Source of the DNA: Acidicapsa dinghuensis
GTDB taxonomy: Bacteria; Acidobacteriota; Terriglobia; Terriglobales; Acidobacteriaceae
Assembly: GCF_025685685.1 (NCBI RefSeq)
Contig: NZ_JAGSYH010000007.1
Location: forward strand, 62,001-126,000
Direction: 5' to 3'
DNA length: 64,000 nt
Shown here piece after piece: positions 26,328 to 36,400 of the stretch (the first letter of the stretch is position 1; each line of letters opens with the position of its first letter). Made by a program: the position numbers and the translations under genes. Below the pieces are notes generated by a model. That model saw only the letters and a list, made by a program, of their open reading frames with translations. It made no database searches and was not told the origin of the DNA.

Positions 26328-27862
26328 CCACCCAGCGGAGCGGCATCCAACCCGCTCCCCTCCGCGCGCCTTGTTCCATCCTCCGGCGGTCGCTCCACCA
26401 GCGGAACCCACAGCCGGAAGCTGCTGCCGCCCGGCGCGCTTTCCGCCTCGATCCCTCCGCCATGTACAGATAGCAAAGCCCGCACAATCGCCAGGCCCAT
26501 TCCCGAGCCCTTCACTGAACTCATTGCTGCCCCGCTGCCATTCCGTCCTCGGTAAAACTTCTCAAAGATATGCGGCAAATCGCGCCCGTCGATACCCGGC
26601 CCATCATCCTGCACCACAAAATCTAGCCGGTCCTGGCCTCTCTGACTGCGCAACACAATCTTGCTCGTCGACGGTGTATATCGAGCGGCGTTTTCCAATA
26701 AGTGCTTCATCACGCGCCCAAGCACATGCGGATCAAACCACACAGTTTTGTCTGGCTGCTGCACGTCAATAGTGACCAGCCTTGCCCCCATTTGCCTGCG
26801 GACTCCTTCTAAAACCTGCTCCAGAAATGCCCCAGCCAGCATCGGCTCCAGCCTCACCCGCACGCCGTCCGACTCGATCTCCGCCACCTCCATCGCCTCG
26901 CCAATCAGCGCGTCCAGTCTCTCGGTCTCTTCCTCGACAATCGTAGCCAGTTCCGTCCGCACGTCATCATCCAGTTGCTTCTCTTCCACGAGCGTCGTAG
27001 CCGCGGCACGTATCGCCGTCAGCGGCGTCCTCAACTCATGCGTCATGGAATCAATCAATGCGCTGCGCAGTTTCTCCGTCGCTCGCGCCGCTTCCAGCCG
27101 CGAAGACTCCTCTATCGCTTCAGCTCTGGTAATCGCGATCGCCGCTTGTGACGCAATCAGTGCTGCCACTTCTCTGGAAACCCGGTTCGGCTTCCACGCC
27201 AACACCCCCACACTCGATAACCCAAACATCAGATTGCTCGCCACATACCCATACAACAGCGGCGACGCAGCCTCCGTTCCCGGAGAAACCTGTCGTAGCA
27301 TCACATGGAGCGGCCGCATATCCTCCTCATCCGCAGACGATGGAAGCGAGGAATGGACCGGCTCTTGCCCCCGTACATAAAGCAGCACACCATCCAGATC
27401 AAAATTCTGCGCCACCAGCCGGGGAATCTCACGTACCAATCCCGCCGCATCCTCGTGCAGCATCATCTCCTGGCTTAGTTGATACAGCCGCTCCGCGTGT
27501 TCTCGCCTCTCTTCCGAATACCTCCTCTGCCTCCTTGCCTGCTCCGCCACACGATTCACAATCGCGCAGGCCACCATGAAGACCAGCATCGCCAGCCAGG
27601 CCGTAGCTCCGCGTAAAGCAAACGTGCCCAGAGGTACCAGAAAGAAAAAATCAAAACAAAGCGAAGTAACAATCGCAAGATAGATCGAAATGATCGGGCC
27701 GCCAACCGTCGCCGCCCACACTACCGTCACCAGGTACAGAATTCCCGCTGACGTCGAATCGGCACGCAGCCATATCAGTGCTCCGGTCAGCGCCACTATC
27801 AGCGCCGATGCCAGCAACCAGTTTCGAACCGCTCTTTGCTTACTAAACTTGTTCAATTGCAT
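26324..27862 (-). CDS. KdpD-like sensor histidine kinase (DUF4118, GAF-like, HisKA, HATPase)
   Basis: A 512-residue inner-membrane kinase. Residues about 15-110 are the four-helix DUF4118 membrane domain of KdpD (LLASALIVALTGALIWL, then ISIYLAIVTSLCFDFFFLVPLG). A GAF-like region follows. The dimerisation helix with phospho-acceptor His is SMTHELRTPLTAIRAA, and the ATPase boxes are NAARYTPS, DDGPGIDGRD and GSGMGLAIVRALL. It lacks KdpD's large N-terminal K+-sensing and USP domains. No kdpFABC genes lie in the window, so its signal may not be potassium. It faces the response-regulator gene across a 210-base divergent promoter region. Confidence 0.9.
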   Translation of the reverse strand: MQLNKFSKQRAVRNWLLASALIVALTGALIWLRADSTSAGILYLVTVVWAATVGGPIISIYLAIVTSLCFDFFFLVPLGTFALRGATAWLAMLVFMVACAIVNRVAEQARRQRRYSEERREHAERLYQLSQEMMLHEDAAGLVREIPRLVAQNFDLDGVLLYVRGQEPVHSSLPSSADEEDMRPLHVMLRQVSPGTEAASPLLYGYVASNLMFGLSSVGVLAWKPNRVSREVAALIASQAAIAITRAEAIEESSRLEAARATEKLRSALIDSMTHELRTPLTAIRAAATTLVEEKQLDDDVRTELATIVEEETERLDALIGEAMEVAEIESDGVRVRLEPMLAGAFLEQVLEGVRRQMGARLVTIDVQQPDKTVWFDPHVLGRVMKHLLENAARYTPSTSKIVLRSQRGQDRLDFVVQDDGPGIDGRDLPHIFEKFYRGRNGSGAAMSSVKGSGMGLAIVRALLSVHGGGIEAESAPGGSSFRLWVPLVERPPEDGTRRAEGSGLDAAPLGG

Positions 27863-28073
27863 CCGTAATCTATTCTCTCCTCATCGCTCCCCTGCATATC
27901 CTTCGCTTCTTCATCCTTACGCTTCGCTTATGCTCCTGGCCCCGCATAAAGACTATCCTCAAATCAGGCTTGGACTTGTATGCAAGTCACATGCTGTATC
28001 GTTCCTATCAAGGCTCTCCCTCGAAGCAGGCGTCCCGTGGGTCGAGCCTCCAGGATCGATACGCGAGCATAAA

Positions 28074-28790
28074 ATGCAGGAAAGAATTCTCGTAATAGAT
28101 GATGAAGCCCAGATCACACGGGTTCTACGCGCCTCGCTCACCGCGCAAGGCTATCAGGTTCGCACCGCCAACGACCCCGAGGAAGGCCTCGAAGTCTTCC
28201 GCGAATGGTCCCCCGACCTCGTCATCGTAGATTTGATGATGCCCACCATGACCGGCGTCGATGTCTGCCGCTCCATCCGTCTCCTTGGCGCAATCCCAGT
28301 CGTCATCCTTTCGGTCCGCGATCATGAACGCTCCAAAATTGAAGCCCTCGACGCCGGAGCCGATGACTACGTCACCAAGCCCTTCAAGCTGCAGGAACTG
28401 CTTGCACGCGTCCGCGCACACCTGCGCCGGGCGCCGCAGCGCAGTTCGCCGATAATCGAAGCCGGAGACTTTGTTATCGATCCAGCCTCGCACAGCATCA
28501 CAGTCGCAGGCTCGCCTATCCATCTCACACCCAAGGAATTTGACCTGCTCGTCTTCTTTGCACGCAACACCGGCAAGGTCATGACCCACCGGGCCCTGCT
28601 CACCGCAGTCTGGGGAGCGCAATCAGCCCATCAGCCCGAGTACCTGCGCGTCTTCATCGGCCAGCTCCGCAAAAAGCTCGAGTCCGAAACCGGCAAGCAA
28701 TACATCCAGACCGAGCCCTGGGTTGGCTATCGTTTCATCGCCGAGGGATGGAAAGACGCCCAGGAAGCAAAAGACGAAAGCGTCGGTTAA
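28074..28790 (+). CDS. KdpE/OmpR-family response regulator
   Basis: A 238-residue regulator beginning at MQERILVIDDEAQ; the frame is open further upstream, but the receiver domain starts here. The receiver has the acidic pair DDE, phospho-acceptor Asp in DLVIVDLMMPTMTG and switch Lys in YVTKPFKLQE. The C-terminal winged helix shows the OmpR pattern LTPKEFDLLVFFARN, VMTHRALLTAVWG, EYLRVFIGQLRKKLE and VGYRFIAEG. The partner is almost certainly the KdpD-like kinase encoded divergently next door. Divergent placement implies a shared, possibly autoregulated promoter region at 27863-28073, though I see no obvious operator there. Confidence 0.9.
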   Translation: MQERILVIDDEAQITRVLRASLTAQGYQVRTANDPEEGLEVFREWSPDLVIVDLMMPTMTGVDVCRSIRLLGAIPVVILSVRDHERSKIEALDAGADDYVTKPFKLQELLARVRAHLRRAPQRSSPIIEAGDFVIDPASHSITVAGSPIHLTPKEFDLLVFFARNTGKVMTHRALLTAVWGAQSAHQPEYLRVFIGQLRKKLESETGKQYIQTEPWVGYRFIAEGWKDAQEAKDESVG

Positions 28791-28845
28791 ACCCGTATCT
28801 CTACTGCGCCCCAGAAACAATCGCACAACTGCTTTGAAATGTTGA

Positions 28846-28889
28846 ACGCCCCTGTCATTCGATTGCTATGAATCGAATGACAGGGGCGT
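28846..28889. repeat. Perfect 19-base inverted repeat
   Basis: ACGCCCCTGTCATTCGATT and its exact reverse complement are separated by GCTATG. It lies 55 bases after the response-regulator stop. There is no T-run on either side, so it may be a processed or rho-assisted 3' end, or a protein-binding or mobile palindrome. Confidence 0.9.
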
Positions 28890-28904
28890 CTTGAGTGTTG
28901 CGCT

Positions 28905-29020
28905 ACAGCATTTTCGCTTTCCGATGCTTACAACTCGAAGATCGCTGTCGCGGCTTTTCCTTTAAGAAAAGCCGCAACTGGCAGATCTCGAATGTAGAGA
29001 CTTGAAGCGGAAATGCTTTA
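28905..29020. repeat. Long imperfect palindromic element D
   Basis: A central perfect 10-base hairpin GCGGCTTTTC/GAAAAGCCGC (28950-28975) is extended outward by two diverged arms of about 45 bases each. Both begin with AGCATTT(T/C)CGCTT on their own strand and contain a CTCGA(A)GATC block. The right end runs into the stop codon of the sedolisin gene. The size and shape are those of a MITE-like or REP-type element; whether it is dispersed in the genome needs checking. Confidence 0.75.
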
Positions 29021-32000
29021 ATTCACCGTCAGGGTAATGGACCCGTTGGCGGATACTCCGTTGGAGTCAGATCCACTCACCGTGAAGGTGTAATTTCCAG
29101 CCGTTGTTCCAGGGTTGCCACCGCCGCCACCGCCACTACCGCCGCCGCCGCCGCACGCAGAAAGAGTCGCCAGCGCGCCAGCCAGCAGGATCAATCCCAG
29201 CATCGACCGCCAGTTTCGTCGTCGAGCCGGAATACCCAGCAACACTATGAACGCCAGTACCGCGCCACCTGCTCCAGCCCATTTCTTCAAGCCATTCGCC
29301 GCAACCGGTCCGCCAGTCTTCGCCTGTGTCGTCGCTGCGGTCGTCGAAACAGTCACTACTCCTCCGCTACCCGAGCTCGCGCCCGCAGCAATCGTGAAGT
29401 TATTTGTGGTAATTGAGCAACTCGGCAAATCGGAAGCGCCGGTTGGGCTGCCCGTAAGCGTGCACGATTTGATCGTCACTGTTGAGGGCCCGACATATCC
29501 TGTGCTGCCCGTAGCCGTCAGCGTAAACGTACCAGCAGAACCCGGGCTCACAGTTTGGCTCGAAGCGGAAAACGCCAGCGTCGCTCCGGTTGGCTCAGTC
29601 CCGGTGCCCGTGAGGCTGACCGTTTGCGGTGATCCGCTCGCGTTGTCAGTCACGCTAACAGTGGCCGACAACGATCCAGCAGCCGTCGGAGTGAATGTGA
29701 CATTGATCGTACATGCATTCCCCGCGAGCACGGTGCCCACACAATTGTCCGTCTCCGTGAATGCGGCTGCATTGGTTCCAGTGACTCCAACGCTGCTGAT
29801 CACCAGGCTCGCTGTACCTGTATTCGTCAAGATTACGATCTGCGCTGTCGATGAAGTGCTCACAGCCTGAGCTGCAAAGCTCAAAGAGCTCGGTGAGAAA
29901 CCAACAGCTGGAGCTGGAACGGCTCCAGTCCCCGTCAAGCTGACCGACTGCGGCGATCCCGTCGCATTATCGGTAACACTTACCGCCGCTGAGAACGAGC
30001 CAGCAGCAGTCGGCACGAAACTCACATTGATCGTGCATGACTTCCCTGCGAGCACGGTGCCCACGCAATTGTTGGTCTGGGTGAACGACGTCGCACCGCT
30101 TCCCGTAATCCCAACACTGGTGATCGTCAAGCTGGCAGTGCCCGTGTTTGTCAACGTCACGCTCTGAGCCGTCGAGGTCTCACCGACCAGGGTCGAACCA
30201 AACGTCAGTGAGCCCGAGGAGAATCCGACTGCCGGCGCAGGCACTACTCCCGTTCCAGTCAGCGCAACCGTCTGCGGTGAAGCCGTCCCGCCATCCGTAA
30301 GCGTTAAGGTAGCCGAGAAGCTTCCACCCGCAGTCGGCTTAAACGTCACATTGATCGTGCAGCTCGCCCCGATCGCTATGCTCGTTCCGCAGTTATTCGT
30401 CTCGGTGAACAAACTCGCATTCGGTCCTGAAATCACCGCCGACGTGAAGGACAGCGCCTGGTTCGAGTTATTGGACACCGTGACCGTCTGCGCGGTCGAC
30501 GTAGTGTTCGTCAATACCGAGCCAAAGGCCAGAGCGGTCTCCGAAACAAAAATATCCGTATTCGGAATCGTGGTGAAGTTATTCACCACATTCGCCACAT
30601 TAAGCGAGCCAAGTCCAGTTGCCAGATCGAATCCTTGTGTACCGGCCCAGCCGCTCAACACGCCAAATTCGAGACTGCTGCTTCCCGTGCAATCGCTGGT
30701 TGAGCCATACACACAGGGCATCGCATTCGTGCCTGTATCGATGTCGTAGAACGAGCAACTGGACCCCGTAAGCGGCGCTGCCTCCGTCGAACAACCGCTA
30801 TAGGTCTCCTTTGCAGCGAGCTTATAAAGCGCCGCATTCGGGTTGCCTTGATTCCCCCCGGTCTTCTGGTTGATCAGCGCCATCACACCGGCCATCGCAG
30901 GCGACGCCACCGACGTGCCGCCAACTTCCAGACCCAATGCGGGCTCCGTTGCGGCGGAATAGCTGCAAGTAGCCAAAGCCGACACGCAAATTACATACGC
31001 GCTTCCTGAAAAACCATTGGAGGCAAAAAATGAAACGTCCGGAATGTCTCGTTTGCCATCCGTTGGTATTCCCGTCACGCTCGCCTGCCAGCTTGGTTTC
31101 GCATACCCGCCTGTGCAGCTGCTCGCGTGTGCGTTATCGTTCGTCGTGCAGTTGCTCACACCGCCGCTGCCACCATCAACCGACACAAAATCAGGATCAG
31201 GAGATGGACCACCCGCCAACAAATTACAGAACTGAACCGCGTTGTAGCTGGTGCTAAATTCTGAGTTATAAGAGGAAATCACCAGTGGATTCGTGCATGT
31301 GTCGTTCCACGGAATCTCGGGGATGTATCCATTTGCGCTTGCCTGCGTCGTCGAATTATTCGTCCCACTCCAATAAGTCGATTGAGTCTTCGTCGGATCC
31401 CAATAGCCCCAGTTGAAATCCGTGCCACCAACTGCTGTGTCGTAAGGAGTAGACGCCACACCGCTAACTGACAGCCCATACTCCGCCCCGTAAGGCTCTG
31501 TAGCGTTGTCGTAGGCATCGCACTCAGCCGAGCCCTCATCACCCGCAGCCGCAAACACTGCGATGCCTTCCGAAGTTGCCGTCTGCCAAAGATTGTTGTA
31601 AGCCGCATTACCTGCGGTACCCAGCCCGAGCTCACACAGACCATAGCTGACATTCATGATCGGGGCCAGGTCGTTGTTCACGATATAGCTCGCAGATATC
31701 CATACACCATCGTCCGTATATGCATTGGAAGTTCCAGAAGTCGACGCCACTAGAATGATGTGTGCTCCAGGAGCTGTTGCACCAGCCCACTCCACATCCA
31801 GGCTGTTCTCGACGAGATCGCCAGCGCATGTACTAGTGGAACTGGAAGCTCCTGGGCAATCTCCTGGATCGGTCGTCGACGGCGGAATCACCACGGAAAC
31901 ACCCGGCTGGTTGACATTCGGATTGGGGCTGCTAGGATATGCCGGCAACCCAAACGCACTACGAAACGCCGTCACATCCGCAAGATTGATATTGCTCCTT

Positions 32001-32944
32001 CCAACAATGGCAATCGTTTGCCCCGCGCCCGTAATCGGTGTGGCCGCCTGCCACAGCGGCAGCACGTTATAGATCTTCGCAAAATCGTAGGGCGCAACAT
32101 CTTCGACATTCGCCTCACCACTGGTAGTTCCGCCGGTTCCAAAATCCGGCTTCAGCCCCGCCACAGCGGCATGCAAATCAGCGCCAGTCGCGTTGCCTGG
32201 CGTCACCGAAGCACCCCCCACCCGTTTCCAGGTATGCGTCTCCGCATCCATCTCCACTTGCCCACCCAACCGGTGCATCGGATGTGTGAAGAAATTATGC
32301 AGCGCCTTCACACCCACCACCACCGGAGCCAGCGCCGCCGGAATCGCCGGGTCCGACATATTCGCGACATGCGCTTCGCCCTTCACCGAGAGACGATGAA
32401 TCTCCGTATGAAACGCCGACCGCACTAGCCCCGCCGTTCCACTGAACCGGATCGTCATCCGGTCTTTCGTCACCGCATCCACGGTGAATCCCTTGCTCGT
32501 CAGCCACTGTGAGATCGTATCGATATCTTCCTGCGCCGGCCCAAACTTTTGGCCGACCTCATCCGGCGTCAGCCACTGGTGATAGTTCGGCGATCCCGTC
32601 TCGTACTCGCTCTGCACAAACGCGTCAAAAGCCGCCTGCTGCTCCGCGCTGCGCTTCAACACCAGCAGCATCCCCTTCATCGGGAAATCCGCGGCAACAG
32701 CGCCCTGGTCAAACTGCGCTCTTGCCTCCGGCCGGGTGTTACCCCTCAATATCGCGAGGTTGTTCTCATTAACCGCGGCAACAATCCGCTTCACGCCCGG
32801 ATAGGCGTTCGGCACATTTCCGGTGACGGCCTGCTCGCTCTGTCCTGATGGCATCGCCGCACCATACCCAGGCACCGCAGCTACAGCAAGAGACACAACA
32901 AGCGCAGAAACTACGCGGGGGAGTACCAGATTTCGACTAAGCAT
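29018..32944 (-). CDS. Sedolisin-like S53 peptidase with choice-of-anchor-D-like repeats and a Cys-containing C-terminal anchor
   Basis: A 1308-residue exported protein. A signal peptide (VVSALVVSLAVAAVPGYGA) is followed by a pro-kumamolisin activation domain (about 50-215). The S53 catalytic domain has its Glu/Asp pair in ENSLDVEWAGATAPGAH (about residue 380) and the Ser in GGTSVASPAMAGVMAL (about 676); TQGFDLATGLGS is the calcium-site region. Three or four repeats of about 110 residues follow (LAFGSVLTNTTSTAQTVTV and relatives). The end is unusual: a hydrophobic helix, PARRRNW, a second helix ending LSACGGGGG, then a short beta domain ending in SITLTVN. Sedolisins digest proteins at acid pH, matching acidic-soil hosts. 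Confidence 0.9.
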   Translation of the reverse strand: MLSRNLVLPRVVSALVVSLAVAAVPGYGAAMPSGQSEQAVTGNVPNAYPGVKRIVAAVNENNLAILRGNTRPEARAQFDQGAVAADFPMKGMLLVLKRSAEQQAAFDAFVQSEYETGSPNYHQWLTPDEVGQKFGPAQEDIDTISQWLTSKGFTVDAVTKDRMTIRFSGTAGLVRSAFHTEIHRLSVKGEAHVANMSDPAIPAALAPVVVGVKALHNFFTHPMHRLGGQVEMDAETHTWKRVGGASVTPGNATGADLHAAVAGLKPDFGTGGTTSGEANVEDVAPYDFAKIYNVLPLWQAATPITGAGQTIAIVGRSNINLADVTAFRSAFGLPAYPSSPNPNVNQPGVSVVIPPSTTDPGDCPGASSSTSTCAGDLVENSLDVEWAGATAPGAHIILVASTSGTSNAYTDDGVWISASYIVNNDLAPIMNVSYGLCELGLGTAGNAAYNNLWQTATSEGIAVFAAAGDEGSAECDAYDNATEPYGAEYGLSVSGVASTPYDTAVGGTDFNWGYWDPTKTQSTYWSGTNNSTTQASANGYIPEIPWNDTCTNPLVISSYNSEFSTSYNAVQFCNLLAGGPSPDPDFVSVDGGSGGVSNCTTNDNAHASSCTGGYAKPSWQASVTGIPTDGKRDIPDVSFFASNGFSGSAYVICVSALATCSYSAATEPALGLEVGGTSVASPAMAGVMALINQKTGGNQGNPNAALYKLAAKETYSGCSTEAAPLTGSSCSFYDIDTGTNAMPCVYGSTSDCTGSSSLEFGVLSGWAGTQGFDLATGLGSLNVANVVNNFTTIPNTDIFVSETALAFGSVLTNTTSTAQTVTVSNNSNQALSFTSAVISGPNASLFTETNNCGTSIAIGASCTINVTFKPTAGGSFSATLTLTDGGTASPQTVALTGTGVVPAPAVGFSSGSLTFGSTLVGETSTAQSVTLTNTGTASLTITSVGITGSGATSFTQTNNCVGTVLAGKSCTINVSFVPTAAGSFSAAVSVTDNATGSPQSVSLTGTGAVPAPAVGFSPSSLSFAAQAVSTSSTAQIVILTNTGTASLVISSVGVTGTNAAAFTETDNCVGTVLAGNACTINVTFTPTAAGSLSATVSVTDNASGSPQTVSLTGTGTEPTGATLAFSASSQTVSPGSAGTFTLTATGSTGYVGPSTVTIKSCTLTGSPTGASDLPSCSITTNNFTIAAGASSGSGGVVTVSTTAATTQAKTGGPVAANGLKKWAGAGGAVLAFIVLLGIPARRRNWRSMLGLILLAGALATLSACGGGGGSGGGGGGNPGTTAGNYTFTVSGSDSNGVSANGSITLTVN

Positions 32945-33478
32945 CGCTTACGACACCGGCCCTTTCTGTCTGAAACATACCAAGTGAATTGTTCGCCCAC
33001 GATAATCAGCTTTTTAAAAAACAGACTCATCGCGAACCCAAATCACCAAAGTTGACCGGCCAGGATTACCGGTTGATCGTTCTGGCTGCCTTTCCGGAAT
33101 TAGAGCAACATCCTGGAGTTTCCGGATTGGACTTCCTAGAGAACCACACCAAACTATCGTGGAGCAAGATTTTCTTCTGGCCGCTCCCCCAATCGGGGGA
33201 TTGAGTCAAAATGCAATCAGCGCTTACGCCTCCACCAAGCTCGTATCGGGGCTCTTATCATAACTCTCCGCCGATTCCGGCAGACAGTCTACGCTCTGCC
33301 ACTTTCGTAGTACTCTCGACTCATTGCCCCATCTTCTTATTGGCGACCTCGGCGAAGCCGTGTTACCGTCTTTGCAGAGCTAAAACAGCGCGTAAGAATA
33401 CTTCAATTTGTGGCTTCCACGCTGTAACGCCAGACAGCAGGTTGTCACCTACTCCTTGGATAAGGTAAGGCCCTGACG
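32945..33478. other. Intergenic region before the T6SS-associated kinase
   Basis: About 530 bases between the divergent sedolisin and kinase genes. The short frames inside have no ribosome sites or recognisable motifs. A small hairpin around CCCCCAATCGGGGG occurs near 33186-33199. I could not identify promoters with confidence. Confidence 0.45.
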
Positions 33479-36400
33479 ATGGAAACAACGTCCGCTGGCG
33501 CGGGAATGATCGGCAAATATCAGATCATCCGTGTGCTCGGCCGCGGAGGAATGGGCGAGGTTCTGCTCGCTCAGGACGACCTTGGCCGCCGCGTAGCCAT
33601 CAAGCGCCCATTCCGCTCCGCCCAGGATGAAGGGCTGGCCCGCTTCAAAATGGAGGCTCGCGCCTCCACCCTCACCCATCCCAACATTCCTGTCGTATAC
33701 GAAATGGGCACCCACGATGGCCTGCCCTTCATCGCCATGGAGTTCGTTGAGGGCGAGCCGCTCGACAAGATCATCGCTTCCGGCAGCAAGATCAATCTGC
33801 TCACCAAGCTCAGCATCATCGAGCAAGTCTGCTCCGCTCTCGGCTACGCTCACTCCAAGGGCATCATCCATCGCGACATCAAACCGGCCAACGTCATCCT
33901 GCAGCCCAACGGCGTAGCCAAGATCATTGACTTCGGCATCGCCAAGATCACCAATGTCGAGCAGACCAGCGGTCTCACCCAGACCAGCATGATCGTCGGC
34001 TCGTTACACTACATCGCTCCCGAACGATTCAAGGGCGACGCCGTTGATGGCCGCGTCGATGTCTTCTCCGCCGGCGTCATCCTCTACCTGCTCCTCACCG
34101 GCCAGCTTCCCTTTGGCGGCGGTGAAGCGACCGCTTCCTACAAGATCGTCAACGAGAAGCACAACTCGCTCTCCGACTTCATTCGCGACTACCCGCCTGC
34201 GCTCGACCAGATCCTCGACCAGGCACTCGCAAAAGACCCCGAGGACCGTTATTCCACCGCAGAAGATTTCGCCGACGCTCTCCACGAGGTCATCGAAGAG
34301 CAGAAAAAAGTCCGTGTCTTCCAGCTCTTCGACGACGCCGAGCGCCTGACCACCGAGAGCCGCTACGCACCCGCGCTCGAGCTCCTCGACGAAGCTTTAA
34401 AGCTCGACCCAGCCAACACCCAGGTCCGCAAACTCCGCAAACTTGTCCGTGATCATCAGGACCGCGCAAAACGCGCTGATCGCCTCAAGGAGATGATTTC
34501 CAAGGCCGACGAAGCTGTTGCCCAGGAAAACTTCGCCGACGCCCTCTCCCTTCTCAAGGATGCACAGCGCCTCGACTCGGCCTCAGCCGAGATCACCAGC
34601 CGTCTCCAGATCGTCGAAGAGCGCAAGCGGCGCTACGATCGCAGCGCCGCCGCTCTTCTTGATGCAGAATCCGCCCGTAACCGCGGCGACATCACCGCGG
34701 CTCTGCGCATCGCCGAAGCTGCCCTGCAGGAAGATCCAGAGCACACCAGGCTCCTCGCCGTCCGCAGCACCCTCGCCCGCCAGCTTGAGGTCGAGGCTCA
34801 GCGTGGCAAGCTCATTTCTACCCTCGACGCCGCCCGCCGCGAGCTCACTGCTCAGAACTTTCCTGCAGTCGATCAGCTACTCGCCGAAGCCGAGGCCATC
34901 GACCCCTCCTATCCGCGCATCGAAGAGATCCGGCGCGATCTCAACCGCATTCGCGAGACAGAAGAGCGCCGCCAGCTCCTCGAGGAGCTCCACCGCCGCG
35001 TCAACGATTTCCTCCGCAACGATCAATATGATCAGGCCGTCGATCTCCTCGATCGCGCCATCGACAAGCTTCCCGGCGAAACTTCGCTGCACCGACTCAA
35101 GCTCGAGGTAGACACCGCAGCCCGCAAATTCGGTTCCAAGCTCTTCGTCGACTCTGCCATCGCCTCGGCCAAGGAAACCTTCGCCACTGCGCCCGCCGAA
35201 GCCCTCGCGGGCCTCCAGCAGGCTATCGAAAAGATGCCCGGCGAAGAGCGTCTCATCGCCTATGAGCGCCTCCTGCGTCAGCAGTACGAAGCCCGCAAGG
35301 GTGAACAGCGCCTTGGCGACTGCCTCAGCAGCGCGCGCGCACACATCTCCTCCGATCAGTTCGACAAGGCCATCGAAGTTCTCGAAAGCTACAACCTCGA
35401 GTGCGGCGAACAGGCCGACGTCGCTGGTCTGCTGGCCCTCGCCCGCAACGAGCTGGCCAATCAGCAACGCGCCGCCAACATCCGTAAGGCAACCGCCGAC
35501 GCCCAATCGCTGCTCGCCGCAGGCCGCCTCGACGACGCAGCCGCGGCCCTCGAAGCCTCGGTAGCCGAAACCAAAGATCCCAGCCTCTCGCGCCTCCTCG
35601 ACGAAGTGCGCGAGCAGCAGGCCGCCATCGCCCGCAAGGCCGAGCTCGTTCAGAAGCGCGCCTCCACGCTCTGGGAGCGTGGCGAGCTCGACGAAGCCCT
35701 GCGCATCCTGCAGGAGTACATCTCCACTTCTCCGCAGAACAAGCAGGTTCAGAACCTCTTCGAGTCCCTCCAGGCCGACCGCGAAAAACGCCGTCTGGCT
35801 CAGGAAGCTATCATCGCCGCACAACACGCGGTACAGATTCACAACTTCACTGCCGCAATCGACGCCCTGCAGGCCGTCATCCGTGCCTACGGCGAGTCGC
35901 CCGAGCTCACCCGCGAGATTCAGAACGTCGAAAGCGCCCGCAATGCCTACGCTCAGGAAGAAGTCGGCAAATCCATTGAGTCAGCCCGCGCAGCGCTCCT
36001 CAAGAACGATCCCAACGGCGCACTCGCCGCTCTCAAAACCACCCAGGAATGGGTAGGCTACGCCCCGGAAACCCGTCAGGCTGACTGGAAACGCATCGGT
36101 CAGGCTGCCCGCGCCGCCCTGGCCGAGCCGGGCAAGCCCATCACCGTCGCCGATCTCGATGAGCCCATCATCGCCCGTAAGACCCCCGTCTGGATCTTCG
36201 TCGCCGCCGGTATCGTCGTCGTCGCTGCCATCGCTGTCGTCGTCTTCGTTCTCAATCGCAAACAACCCACCGTCGCCACCGGCCCCACTGATGCTCACAT
36301 CGTCATCGCCAAGGCTCCGCCGGGCGCGCAGGTCATCGTCGACAACAATCCGCCTATCACCATCGATGCACAAGGCGGTGATCTCTCCATCACACTCAAG

